Assembly (NCBI GenBank): GCA_965226865.1
Contig: CBDDEH010000004.1
Coordinates: forward strand, 1,674,001-1,738,000
Direction of reading: 5' to 3'
Origin: CBDDEH01 sp965226865
Lineage (GTDB): Bacteria; Chloroflexota; Dehalococcoidia; Lucifugimonadales; JAGWBF01
Length of the DNA stretch: 64,000 bases
Part shown: in pieces, positions 16,854 to 25,295 of the stretch
How the letters are laid out: each line of letters starts with the position of its first letter
How positions within the stretch are numbered: the stretch's first letter is position 1
The notes under the pieces: model-generated
The model's database searches: none
The model's input: only the letters and a program-made list of their open reading frames with translations
What the model was told of the DNA's origin: nothing
Translations under genes and position numbers: made by a program

Positions 16854-17681
16854 CTATAGATCTATCGGGCGGAGAGTGGGGCTGCCGTTCCACCGCTCCA
16901 GATAGCCAGCCTTGTAATCCAATCCGTGGGGAAAGACCAGGAGCCATCCCTCTTTTTCGGCGCGAAGCAACAGCTCCCGCTTCTGTTCAAGTGTGCTTTC
17001 GGGGTGCTGGTCGTAGGCGGGAATCGCTATCAGGTTCAGATGATGGGCCGTCGGGACCAGGTCCCCAAGATAGGCTATTCGCTCGCCCCCGTGGCGTATC
17101 AAAACGATCTGGTGTCCCTTTGCGTGGCCATCGGAAACCTCGACCCAGAGCCCTGGGAGAATCTCAGTGTCACCGTCCAAGAGCTCAAGCTGGCCGTTCT
17201 GCTCGATCGGTTTAAAATCATCGGTCCTATGTATGCTCTGGGAACGCTCGTTCGGAAAGCAGGCATCCTCCCAACTGGCCCTCTGTACAAAATATTTCGC
17301 GTTGGGGAAGGTCGGGGCGACATTGCCGTTATAGTCCACCCGTGTACAGCCGCCGGAATGGTCGAAGTGCAGGTGAGTCAGGACGACCGCGTCGACGTCT
17401 TTAGCTGAGACGCCCATGGATCTGAGGCCTTTCATTAGCTTGCTGAATGCCAGGCCATACTCTTCCCGAGTATCATCCGATTCTTTAAAGCCGACCCCTG
17501 CGTCGATCAATATTGTCTTTCGGCCCAACCGCACCAGCAAACAGTTGAGACCTAAAGTGATGCGGTTCTTTCTGTCTGTGGGGATCTTGCTTTCCCAGTA
17601 TGCCTTGGGAACCTGTCCGAACATGGTTCCGCCATCGAACTTGATGATCCCATCACTGACTACATCGACGGTCGTGGTCAT
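16854..17681 (-). CDS. MBL-fold metallohydrolase
   Basis: A metallo-β-lactamase-fold enzyme with the metal-binding motif LTHLHFDHSGG, an upstream LVRLGRKTILIDAGVG and a later SDGHAKGHQIVLIRHGG. These are typical of class-B hydrolases such as lactonases or glyoxalase II relatives. I chose ATG 17681 because GGAGG lies eight bases before it; in-frame starts further upstream (17696, 17744) are possible. No signal peptide is seen. The substrate cannot be told. A strong promoter lies upstream at 17745-17773. Confidence 0.88.
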   Translation of the reverse strand: MTTTVDVVSDGIIKFDGGTMFGQVPKAYWESKIPTDRKNRITLGLNCLLVRLGRKTILIDAGVGFKESDDTREEYGLAFSKLMKGLRSMGVSAKDVDAVVLTHLHFDHSGGCTRVDYNGNVAPTFPNAKYFVQRASWEDACFPNERSQSIHRTDDFKPIEQNGQLELLDGDTEILPGLWVEVSDGHAKGHQIVLIRHGGERIAYLGDLVPTAHHLNLIAIPAYDQHPESTLEQKRELLLRAEKEGWLLVFPHGLDYKAGYLERWNGSPTLRPIDL

Positions 17682-17744
17682 GGTAGTCACCTCCATCCCC
17701 TCCCCAACTAGTGATCGATTACTCCTGATTTTGAACTCTTGCAC

Positions 17745-17773
17745 TTTCTAAAGTATTTTTTAGAGTTTGTCAA
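17745..17773 (-). promoter_or_regulatory. Promoter of the MBL hydrolase gene
   Basis: TTGACA, a 17-base spacer and TAGAAA are seen on the minus strand. The AT-rich stretch 17774-18018 holds no gene I can see. Confidence 0.5.
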
Positions 17774-18018
17774 TAATTTCGGGCCTAAAACGGGAAATTG
17801 CCCCGTAAAAGTATCTTTTATACTACCAAACCTTGTGTGCGAGTCTCCCGGCTATCCTAAATCTTGTCATGGCGATGGCCGTCTGCGGTGGTATTAGAGT
17901 GTGAGATACGTACTGCAATGGTTAGACATTTCCTAAAATCTGTTCTAATTTTCGGATGTCGTTCCATCGGGAAGTGGTTGGCGCCAGCAATTTATTTAAC
18001 GGAAGAGGCTGACAAAGG

Positions 18019-18483
18019 TTAGGGGTTGAAGGAAATGGTCACTCTTGGCATGCGGTCAGTGGACTTCCAATCGACCTGTTCTGTCCCGGTGAGGAGGTCC
18101 AGGCGGGCGTTTAATTCCTCTGCGAGTTTACCTGTGTCTAACCCCATAAAACGTGGCAGGAAGGGCTCTAGCGTATCTATAGCGTCGCTCAATTTTGAGG
18201 CTGCGCCGCGCCGGTTATGTCGCTCCATATGGAGCAGGCCGACCGCTGCTTTGATCAGAGCATGGTAGAAGAGGCGAACGGGATACGCCTCCGCCAGCCA
18301 CAACCCCTCAAGCGTCTCGTGACACTGCCAGTACTTGGCCTGGTTAAATTCATCTACTGCCAGAGCCAGTCCGGGAGGTGGCTCTGGCGCCCCTGGCAGA
18401 TGTTGGGCGCGCTTCAACTCGGTCAGCCAGTGGGCGTCGAGTGCCTGGCGCCCGCCTTTTGGTGCTTTCTGCTGCGGTCCCAT
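18019..18483 (-). CDS. DUF309 domain protein
   Basis: A protein of ~154 residues carrying the DUF309 signature: FNQAKYWQCHETLEGLWLA, then FYHALIKAAVGLLHMERHNR and SDAIDTLEPFLPRFMGLD. The family is an all-helical bundle of unknown function. The conserved HE and H residues could bind a metal, which is an inference. I start at ATG 18483; a TTG two codons earlier is also open. It stands alone, between a 245-base gene-free stretch and a hairpin repeat. Confidence 0.85.
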   Translation of the reverse strand: MGPQQKAPKGGRQALDAHWLTELKRAQHLPGAPEPPPGLALAVDEFNQAKYWQCHETLEGLWLAEAYPVRLFYHALIKAAVGLLHMERHNRRGAASKLSDAIDTLEPFLPRFMGLDTGKLAEELNARLDLLTGTEQVDWKSTDRMPRVTISFNP

Positions 18484-18539
18484 TCTCAAATATCATACCC
18501 TATGGCGTATGTCGCTTTGACAAGGCCGCCGTCTCTTCA

Positions 18540-18622
18540 TTGTCATTGCGAAGGGCAAAGCCCTGAAGCAATCTCCCGGGAGGAAGAAGAGATTGCTTCG
18601 CTCCGCTCGCAAAGACAGTGAG
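18540..18622. repeat. Imperfect inverted repeat, MITE-like
   Basis: TTGTCATTGCGAAGGGCAAA and GAAGCAATCTC on the left pair with GAGATTGCTTC and CTCGCAAAGACAGTGA on the right. The pattern (TGTCATTGCGA, GAAGCAATCT, AGATTGCTTC, CGCAATGACA) resembles a dispersed hairpin repeat found in Dehalococcoidia and other bacteria. This is recalled, not searched. Confidence 0.6.
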
Positions 18623-18713
18623 GGAGAACTGAAAGACCTGGGTAGGTAAGTCGTCTTTGGTATTGTTATACTGATCCGGGGTCTAATCTCTCGGTATCGT
18701 GTCAAGGGGCTTT

Positions 18714-19463
18714 ATGGTCGCAAAACTGGTGCTTCTCCGACATGGTGAAAGCGTCTGGAACAAGGAGAACAAGTTCACAGGCTGGACGGACGTCGACCTG
18801 TCGGAAAAGGGAATCGCCGAGGCCAAGTCGGCCGGACGGATTCTAAAAGAGGAGGGCTGTACCTTCGACTCGGCGTACACGTCTGTCCTGAAGAGGGGAA
18901 TAAGAACCCTTTGGTTCGTCCTGGACGAGATGGACCTGATGTGGATTCCCGTCTACCGGTCTTGGAGGCTGAATGAGAGGCACTACGGAGCTTTACAGGG
19001 TCTAAACAAGGCCGAGATGGCCGCCAAGTTCGGCGAAGAGCAGGTCCTCCTGTGGCGAAGGAGCTACGATGTGCGACCGCCCAGCCTGGGGAAGACGGAC
19101 GTTGGGTATCCAGGCAACGACCCTCGATATCGGAACCTGGATGAGAAGGACCTCCCTTTAACCGAGTGCCTGAAGGACACCGTAGACAGATTTATACCCT
19201 ATTGGAATGAGGTCATATCCCCCACCATCAAGTCAGGCCAGCGTGTGATCATAGCCGCCCACGGGAACAGCCTTCGGGCTCTCGCCAAGCACCTCGACGA
19301 CGTCAGTGAAGGTGAGATAGTCACACTGAACATTCCAACGGGAATGCCCCTGGTGTATGAGCTCGACTCGGACTTGAACCCCCTCAAAAGCTACTACCTT
19401 GGCGACCCGGAGGCGGTCCGGAAAGCGATGGAGGCGGTGGCCCAGCAAGGCAAGGCCAAGTAA
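18714..19463 (+). CDS. gpmA: 2,3-bisphosphoglycerate-dependent phosphoglycerate mutase
   Basis: A glycolytic/gluconeogenic enzyme that interconverts 3- and 2-phosphoglycerate through a phosphohistidine. LLRHGESVWNKENKFTGWTD contains the catalytic RHG. WRLNERHYGALQGLNK and IIAAHGNSLRALAKHL hold the other active-site residues, and GMPLVYELDSDLNP is the usual C-terminal stretch. Length of ~249 residues fits the dPGM family. ATG 18714 has AAGGGG a few bases upstream; the open frame begins slightly earlier at GTG 18699. It appears monocistronic. Confidence 0.95.
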   Translation: MVAKLVLLRHGESVWNKENKFTGWTDVDLSEKGIAEAKSAGRILKEEGCTFDSAYTSVLKRGIRTLWFVLDEMDLMWIPVYRSWRLNERHYGALQGLNKAEMAAKFGEEQVLLWRRSYDVRPPSLGKTDVGYPGNDPRYRNLDEKDLPLTECLKDTVDRFIPYWNEVISPTIKSGQRVIIAAHGNSLRALAKHLDDVSEGEIVTLNIPTGMPLVYELDSDLNPLKSYYLGDPEAVRKAMEAVAQQGKAK

Positions 19464-19487
19464 GGCCGTCAGGCAATATCCGGCCTC

Positions 19488-20160
19488 TTACTGGACGAAC
19501 ACCTCCACCGTAGCCACGTCTTGCATCCCATCTGAGTCAGTAGCCCTCAGGCTAATTTGGTGAGTACCAGGCGTAAGAATACTCTCATCCCAATACACCG
19601 TCCACATCGGAAGCCCATTCCAGAGCCTGGCCCATCAGGCGGCCGTCCTCGATGTCATCTCCGACTCCATCCAGTATTACATTAGTTCTTCCGCTCAGTT
19701 CGGTCCCCGTTAGCGGGCTCATAATAGTAGCGATGGGTGGGGTGCCTCTTACGTCAAGTGTCCCGTCGGCGTCATCCCTATTTAGATGAAAGCCATCGTT
19801 TACCTCCACCCGGAAAAGGCCCTGATCGCCGCCTGGAAGAGAGCCGTCTTCTGAGCCCACGGCATACTCCGTCTCTGCGATCCCCAACGCAATCGCCCAC
19901 CACATCTGGCCGCCGTCAGGGCTGTAGAGCACGTTAAAGGTAAGTGGGTCGCTGTCAGGATCGGTTGCCGTCCATCGCACCACGATCGTCTCACCCGGGG
20001 TGTCGCCCGGAGCCGGAGAGGTCACAACTACTGAGGGTACGCTAGGGCTTGCTACCCGCGAATCCAATGGTGTGGGACCATTGCGTAAGGCCAGCTTCAC
20101 AGCCCCATGAGGCCAGTCGACCAGCTCAAAAAGGTGAAGGGGTCGTCTTCCGTATTCTCG
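19488..20160 (-). pseudogene. Remnant of a secreted Ig-like/cadherin-like protein (C-terminal part)
   Basis: The frame is open from 20160, with no ribosome site or signal peptide, so the N-terminus is missing. The protein shows β-sandwich repeats (VVTSPAPGDTPGETIVVRWT, ATDPDSDPLTFNVLYSPDGG, GLFRVEVNDGF) of the kind seen in large extracellular proteins. A frameshift near 19590-19620 leads to the natural-looking end ILTPGTHQISLRATDSDGMQ and a stop at 19488. It is a decayed fragment of a surface protein. Apart from this fragment, 20161-20419 holds a hairpin and the leader of the next gene. Confidence 0.55.
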
Positions 20161-20187
20161 TCATTCGAGTCCAGTGGAGTAACCTGG

Positions 20188-20212
20188 TGGGAGGCCAGCT
20201 ACTGGCCTCCCA
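20188..20212. terminator. Perfect 11-bp hairpin
   Basis: TGGGAGGCCAG and CTGGCCTCCCA enclose a three-base loop (CTA). There is no T-run on either side, so termination is not certain. Confidence 0.4.
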
Positions 20213-20419
20213 GATCGAAAACATCTAAGAAGTAGGTGCTCGTCTCTTCGGGGGAGCGACTACCTAACTCACGTCGCACGCAAGCCGAGACTTATCCATA
20301 ACCCCACCAGTGCCATGGGTGTTTTTGCCATCGTTATATGGGTGCGAGCACAATTCGAAGGTCTCATTACTTTGCCTACACTATTGTGAGACTAGTGGTT
20401 CGAAAAGGAGGAAACGTCC

Positions 20420-21034
20420 ATGAGAATTCATAACGCTACACAACCACGGTTAATGCCCTCGGTACGGCGGGACCAACGAGGTATCACGGGACTCGAGACG
20501 GCCATCGTGTTGATAGCCTTCGTGGTAGTGTCCTCGGTGTTCGCCTTCGCCGCCCTGTCGACAGGACTGTTCTCCAGCGACAAGTCCAAGGAAACCATCA
20601 ACGCGGGTCTGTCAGAGGCCCGAGGCACCCTGGAAGTCCGCGGCAGCGTCGTTGCCAAAGAGCACGCCACCACAGGGGATGTCATCGGCGAAATAACCAT
20701 CTACGTGGCCAACGCGGCTGGTGGCGAGGCTGTTAACATGACCCCAGGCGACACCCTGATCACCTACACCGACGCGAGTCAGTCGGTCACTCTTGACAGC
20801 ACGTCGACGACAGGTGGATTCACGGTTACGCCGCTGGGATCGGCCGACACAGACAAGCTGGTTGAAGTAGGGGAGATGTACGAGCTCAAAGTAATCGGAC
20901 TGGGAGCCAAGTTGAACCCCGACCTGAGCAAGGACACAGAATTCACTATTGAAATCAAGCCCCCTCGGGGTGCGGTCGTTCACATCAACCGCCGAACACC
21001 CGTAGTGGTCGAAACCTACAGCGATCTTGGTTAA
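20420..21034 (+). CDS. Archaellin-like protein with class III signal peptide
   Basis: A 204-residue protein preceded by a strong AAGGAGG eight bases before ATG 20420. Residues ~16-50 read RRDQRGITGLETAIVLIAF then VVVSSVFAFAAL. This is a class III (prepilin/archaellin) signal with a basic leader, cleavage expected after Gly, and Glu at position +5 of the mature protein. The hydrophobic helix is followed by a β-rich region (ARGTLEVRGSVV, GDVIGEITIYVANAAGG, VNMTPGDTLITYTDA, ending in IEIKPPRGAVVHINRRTP). This layout matches archaeal flagellin (FlaB/archaellin) domains. No archaellum motor or prepilin peptidase gene is in the window. It could be a pilus subunit rather than a motility filament. 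Confidence 0.8.
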   Translation: MRIHNATQPRLMPSVRRDQRGITGLETAIVLIAFVVVSSVFAFAALSTGLFSSDKSKETINAGLSEARGTLEVRGSVVAKEHATTGDVIGEITIYVANAAGGEAVNMTPGDTLITYTDASQSVTLDSTSTTGGFTVTPLGSADTDKLVEVGEMYELKVIGLGAKLNPDLSKDTEFTIEIKPPRGAVVHINRRTPVVVETYSDLG

Positions 21035-21044
21035 TGCATGGTTG

Positions 21045-21078
21045 GGCTAACACGCCTTCTTTGCAAGGCGTGTTAGCC
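21045..21078 (+). terminator. Hairpin after the archaellin-like gene
   Basis: GGCTAACACGCCTT and AAGGCGTGTTAGCC form a perfect 14-bp stem with a six-base loop, 11 bases after the stop. There is no U-tract. Confidence 0.6.
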
Positions 21079-21232
21079 ACCAGCACTCCCCTGGTAACTG
21101 GTTCTAAGCAACTCGGTAAGCTATCCATAGAGTTGATAAACAGTAAGCTTATAACGTGCCAGGGTAGTACACGTCTGAATAGAATAAAGGTCGCTCATAG
21201 CCAGAACATGAGCTTGGAACATGCCGTTCTCT

Positions 21233-21293
21233 GAGCCGGATGTGGGGTGCTCGTGGCCACGCGCCTCGGGAGCCAGCACCCCACATCCGGCTC
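21233..21293. repeat. 19-bp perfect inverted repeat with 23-base loop
   Basis: GAGCCGGATGTGGGGTGCT (21233-21251) is repeated inverted at 21275-21293. It lies between the archaellin-like gene and the LuxR-type regulator. It could be a hairpin terminator, an attenuator or an operator. The rest of 21035-21395 holds no gene I can support. Confidence 0.8.
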
Positions 21294-21383
21294 GACCGTT
21301 TGAGTCTCTGGACGTATATAAGCGCCTAATGTTGCGTCGAGATAGGCTTACTCATCACCCGGTGGCTAATGTGGCTAATAGGG

Positions 21384-21389
21384 TATACT
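21384..21389 (+). promoter_or_regulatory. Possible -10 box giving a leaderless regulator mRNA
   Basis: TATACT ends six bases before ATG 21396. If used, the transcript would start at or very near the AUG. No clear -35 is seen. Confidence 0.3.
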
Positions 21390-21395
21390 CGGTAT

Positions 21396-22085
21396 ATGCC
21401 AACCTCGGGTCCCGGTTCGTCTTCACCCTCCCTTTCAATTGTCCTTGCTCACCGCTATCGGCTTGTTGGTGAAGGTATCGCGTCGATTCTCCGTGAAGCG
21501 GGATTCCGCGTACTGCGACAGACCGATACCGTAGAGGCGCTCTATCAGGTGGCCGAAAAAGACCAGCCCGACCTAATTTTACTGGACTGGGAGCTTCCTG
21601 ACAGCGATGCTGAAGCTGTGCGCATTCTGGTCAAAGCCGTTCCATCGGCTGCAATTGTGATCATCACACGACCGACCCGGGAGGAGAAATTCCTCCAAGC
21701 GCTTAACGCCGGCGCCGGCGGCTATCTCTCCGTAACCATGTCCTCTCGGGAATTCGTACAGATTCTTCCGATGCTCGCTCAAGGAGACTTCATGGTCTCC
21801 AAGGAGATGTTCGAGCATATCAAGAATGAGCTGATGGCCGAGCAGGCTGCCGACCTCCTCAGTGATCGAGAACGCGAGGTGCTGAGTCTGGTGGGCCAAG
21901 GGGCCACCAATCGTGAGATCGCCGATATGCTGGTGATCACAGCGAACACCGTAAAGGTTCATTTGCGAAATATCCTTCATAAGCTGGACCTGCGAAACCG
22001 CCAGCAGGCAGCAGGCTACGCCGTCCAGCAGGGAATAACGCCGTATTTGGGCATTGAAGAGAGCCGGCGAAGGCGGTCTTCTTAA
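21396..22085 (+). CDS. LuxR/NarL-family response regulator
   Basis: About 229 residues. The receiver domain (residues ~12-125) contains SIVLAHRYRLVGEGIASILR, the phosphoacceptor region DLILLDWELPDSDAEAVR and IVIITRPTREEKFLQALNAG. The usual acidic pair after the first strand is replaced by Ala-His-Arg, so metal binding may be weak or absent. The C-terminal HTH (LSDREREVLSLVGQGATNRE, then NTVKVHLRNILHKLDLRNR) is a standard LuxR-type DNA-binding domain. No histidine kinase lies nearby. I chose ATG 21396; another start at 21369 is open. The next genes are the Asp23 pair, a plausible but unproven target. Confidence 0.88.
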   Translation: MPTSGPGSSSPSLSIVLAHRYRLVGEGIASILREAGFRVLRQTDTVEALYQVAEKDQPDLILLDWELPDSDAEAVRILVKAVPSAAIVIITRPTREEKFLQALNAGAGGYLSVTMSSREFVQILPMLAQGDFMVSKEMFEHIKNELMAEQAADLLSDREREVLSLVGQGATNREIADMLVITANTVKVHLRNILHKLDLRNRQQAAGYAVQQGITPYLGIEESRRRRSS

Positions 22086-22236
22086 AGTCCGTTGAAAACC
22101 TTGGCAGTAACACCTGATACTCCCTTAGGAGTACCCAAGATCACCCTTGTTGGCGATGTACGTGCAATAACAAGTGGGCTATGCTGTTAGTAGAGTCAGC
22201 GAACGTCCAGGCCAACGAGGAAGAAAGGGGGGACAA

Positions 22237-22628
22237 GTGGCCTTTGGCAAAGTGAAGAGCAATGGTATGGAAACCAAGGTAACCGAGATCGTAGACGAGG
22301 TAATCGCTGCGGTCGCGGGGATTGCTGCCAGAGAAGTTGAGGGGGTCTCGTCGTTGGGCACCAGCTCGATAAGAAGGATGCTGGCTGAACGAGTCGGTTC
22401 CGCGGAGCACAGGCCCGAGGGGTGGCCGTCGAAGCAGGGAAGCGGGAGGCGATCCTGGAAATAGACCTGAGGATCATGTACGGGCACAGTATCCCTGAAG
22501 TGGTGATCAAGGTGCGAGAGAGCGTGGCCCGTCGCCTGCTTGAGATATGTGGCCTGGTGGCGAAGGAGATCAACATCGACGTCGTTGGGATTGACTTTCC
22601 CGAGAGAACGCTAGGTCTTGTCGAGTAG
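22237..22628 (+). pseudogene. Asp23/Gls24 family protein, copy 1 (one frameshift)
   Basis: GTG 22237 follows AGGAAGAAAGGGGGG. The protein reads ETKVTEIVDEVIAAVAGIAA, then REVEGVSSLGTSSIRRMLAE. A single-base loss near 22415 moves it to the frame of VAVEAGKREAILEIDLRIMY and VRESVARRLLEICGLVAKEI. Read through, it is ~130 residues and a clear paralog of the next gene. Asp23/Gls24 (DUF322) proteins are linked to envelope stress and often occur in tandem. If the indel is real the product is truncated. Confidence 0.7.
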
Positions 22629-22677
22629 TAAGCCTAGGGTTCATACGAGAAATGAACAAAAAAAGAAGGAGATTGAA

Positions 22678-23115
22678 ATGACTACCACAAACAAGGTTAA
22701 AGAGCTAGAGATGGGGGCCAGAATTGCTGAACTGGAACAACTTAAACAGATCGAGGTCGGCGGCGAGACGGACATCGATGACGAGGTGATTGCCGCGATA
22801 GCCGGCGTGGCTGCTCGAGAGATCGAGGGTATTTCCTCCTTGGGGACCAGCTCCATTAGGAGAGCCCTTGCCGAGCGTGTCGGCAGTGCTGAAAAACGGG
22901 CCCGCGGTGTCCAGGTCGAGGCAGGACACCGAGAGGCAATTCTGGACCTTGATCTGAGAGTCCTGTACGGGTACAGCATCCCGGAACTGGTGGTCAAGGC
23001 GAGAGAGAACGTTGCACACCGTGTGGTAGAGATGACGGGACTGGTGACCAAGGAGATCAACGTTAACGTGGTGGGGATTGATTTCCCGGACAGACTGCCC
23101 GGCCGCGTCGAATAG
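22678..23115 (+). CDS. Asp23/Gls24 family envelope stress response protein, copy 2
   Basis: ATG 22678 has GAAGGAG seven bases upstream. The 145-residue product has a short charged helix (KELEMGARIAELEQLKQIEV) and then the Asp23 domain: DDEVIAAIAGVAAREIEGIS, GHREAILDLDLRVLYGYSIP, TKEINVNVVGIDFP. It is intact, unlike copy 1 immediately upstream. Both copies carry an unusual SSLGTSSIRRxLAERVGSAE stretch between the first helix and the β-sheet. It is cytoplasmic with no signal peptide. A terminator follows. Confidence 0.9.
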   Translation: MTTTNKVKELEMGARIAELEQLKQIEVGGETDIDDEVIAAIAGVAAREIEGISSLGTSSIRRALAERVGSAEKRARGVQVEAGHREAILDLDLRVLYGYSIPELVVKARENVAHRVVEMTGLVTKEINVNVVGIDFPDRLPGRVE

Positions 23116-23139
23116 TCCCCTGATCGACAGCACATATTG

Positions 23140-23176
23140 GCGCCGGCGGAGGTCAATCCCACCGGCGCTTCTTTAT
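23140..23176 (+). terminator. Rho-independent terminator after the Asp23 pair
   Basis: GCGCCGG pairs with CCGGCGC (23162-23168) across a short loop and is followed by the T-rich TTCTTTATTT. Confidence 0.7.
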
Positions 23177-23221
23177 TTATATATGCACTTCTAGCATTCA
23201 GACCTGGTGTAAAATTGGACT

Positions 23222-24151
23222 ATGCCTGACTCAAAGCTACTAAGCTTCATAGGGGCCACACCGTTGGTGGAGCTGTCACGCATGTCACCCAGGTCGGGGA
23301 TACGCATCTTCGCCAAACTGGAAGGCCAGAACCCTTCCGGTAGCATTAAAGACCGGATTGTGCTGTCCATCGTCGAGGCCGCTGAAAGCCGCGGGGAATT
23401 GAGTACTGGAGACACTGTAATCGAGGCCAGCAGCGGTAATACGGCCATCGCCCTCGCAATGGTCGGAAAACAAAAGGGCTACGAGATGCGTGTGGTTATT
23501 CCCAGAGGTGTGGCTCCCAGCGTTACAGACGTACTCCGGTTGTACGACGTGGATGTTATTTGGTGCGAACCCCAGGCAGGAATGAAAGGCGCTATCGACC
23601 TGGCCCGCCAAATGGCCGAGGACAATGGGTATTACTATCTGGGCCAGTTCACCGACGAGATGAACATCGAGACCCATTACCGGACAACGGGGCTGGAAAT
23701 AGTCCAGGCACTGCCTGAGGTAGACTTGTTCGTAGCGGGTATCGGTACCGGAGGCACTATTACGGGTGTTGGGAGACGGCTTCGAGAGTCTGTTCCCAAT
23801 GTACGCGTTGTGGGTGTCGAACCTCGTCTCGGCGAAAAACTACAGGGTCTTAGGAGCCTGTCGGAGGGCTTTGCCCCTCATCTTCTGGACATAAGCCAGC
23901 TCGACGGCCGCATTCTCGTGGACAGTTCCAGCGCAATCGGGGCTGCCCGTGAAGTAATACAAAAGGAGGGAATCTTCGCCGGAATTTCCTCGGGAGCCAC
24001 CCTGTATGCGGCCCTGCGGATGTCAAAGGATATCGACAGAGGAAACATCGTTGTGATGTTTTCCGATGGAGGGTGGAAATACTTGCCTGCCAGACCATGG
24101 GATGCTGCCGAGGAGGGGTCGGAGGACTTGGACGAGACCCTCTGGTGGTAG
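23222..24151 (+). CDS. Cysteine synthase-type PLP enzyme
   Basis: A 309-residue fold-type II PLP enzyme close to CysK/CysM. NPSGSIKDRIVLSIVEAAES carries the PLP lysine (residue ~42). SSGNTAIALAMVGKQKGYEM is the substrate-loop motif, and GIGTGGTITGVGRRLRESVP binds the PLP phosphate. A late Ser lies in the GISSGATL context. The expected reaction is replacement of O-acetyl- or O-phosphoserine with sulfide to make cysteine. No serine acetyltransferase lies beside it, so the acceptor is not settled. It sits alone between the Asp23 genes and the convergent amidohydrolase pseudogenes. The C-terminus (PWDAAEEGSEDLDETLWW) is unusually acidic. Confidence 0.9.
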   Translation: MPDSKLLSFIGATPLVELSRMSPRSGIRIFAKLEGQNPSGSIKDRIVLSIVEAAESRGELSTGDTVIEASSGNTAIALAMVGKQKGYEMRVVIPRGVAPSVTDVLRLYDVDVIWCEPQAGMKGAIDLARQMAEDNGYYYLGQFTDEMNIETHYRTTGLEIVQALPEVDLFVAGIGTGGTITGVGRRLRESVPNVRVVGVEPRLGEKLQGLRSLSEGFAPHLLDISQLDGRILVDSSSAIGAAREVIQKEGIFAGISSGATLYAALRMSKDIDRGNIVVMFSDGGWKYLPARPWDAAEEGSEDLDETLWW

Positions 24152-24169
24152 CCTGTCCCATACTTTCAG

Positions 24170-25289
24170 CTAATTGAGATTATAAATCCTTGCAGCGTTC
24201 CCACCCGTGATCTTGGCTTTCTCATCTTCGGTGCAGTCCGACAGGATCTCCTCCAGGATCTGCCGGCTCCTGGGAAAGGTGGACTCATGGTGGGGGTAAT
24301 CTGAACCCCACTGCAAGTTGTCCACACCTATGATGTGCCTGTCCCTGATGCCCAGGGGCTCATCTTGGAACCCGACGAACACGTTGCGGCGGAAGTAGTC
24401 GCTGGGGAGCATATTCTCTTTGTAGCGGTGCCAGTGCCTCATCTGGATTCTCTGGGTGTACTGATAGTCCAGGGCGTACTGGAAATAGGGCACCCAACCC
24501 GCATCATGTTCCACTGACCCCACACTGAGCTTGGGGTGACGCTCAAAAACTCCGCTGAAGATCATCGCAGCAAGGGACCTCCGCACCCAGAAATCGGCGT
24601 TGGGCATGGTATCGGGCGGGATAGTCTCCAGGTCCACCAGCTCGTCTACAGACCCAGCACGATTTGTGGCAATGTGGAGGGACAGGGGCAGCCCAGGTCC
24701 TTCGAGGCCGCCCAGAAACGTTCGTACTCCGGCAACCCATAGCCTTTAGTTGGTAGAGGAAACACCGGGATCACGGCACCCACCAATCCCAATTTGTGGC
24801 AGCGCTCCAGCTCCTTAACCGCCCACTGGGCCTCGTCCAGGTTGATCATGGCGATGCCCTTCAGCTGCTTAAGGTGTGCACTGCAGTGCTCTGCGATGCT
24901 GTCGTTGTATATGCTGAAGACGGCGTTCAGGAGCTCAGTGTCCGGAACGCTGTACAGCACCAACCCCTGGTTGGGATAGATGATGCTGACGTCTATGCCG
25001 TCCTGGTACATATCCTTGATCCGAGCGTCTGGGTCAACCCCTCCTGGCCGTACGTGGTCGTACTGATCACGAAGGGACAGCTTTTCATTGCCCTCGAACC
25101 TGACCCCCACCTGGCTGGAGAGGCCGGCGGACACCCCCTTTATGCCGTCGGTGAACCACCAGTCGCCACCGTCCTCGAGCCGGGCGATGCGCGGCACCCT
25201 GTCCTCGAACCTGGGCTCCGCCCGGCTCGAGGACGTGTCCGCGGCTCAAAGAAGTGGTCGTCCGCTGATATAATCTCGTGGTCTCCCAT
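24170..25289 (-). pseudogene. Amidohydrolase-2 family protein, tandem copy A (two frameshifts)
   Basis: ATG 25289 opens with GDHEIISADDHFFEP. This frame is lost near 25240 and resumes as AEPRFEDRVPRIARLEDGGD. A second shift near 24680 separates FWAASKDLG from SLHIATNRAGSVDELVDLET. The frame then runs to 24170 (WGSDYPHHESTFPRSRQILE, KITGGNAARIYNLN). Family features are HFFEP near the start and the GSDYPH metal-site motif late in the protein. These α/β-barrel enzymes include decarboxylases and hydrolases. Copy B, 6 bases upstream in the direction of transcription, is a close paralog broken at other sites. Confidence 0.75.
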
Positions 25290-25295
25290 CTTTAT

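Noticed and set aside
16854..17681. Quorum-quenching lactonase call for the MBL hydrolase
   Set aside because: HLHFDH is shared by many MBL subfamilies, and nothing in the sequence or context selects lactone substrates.
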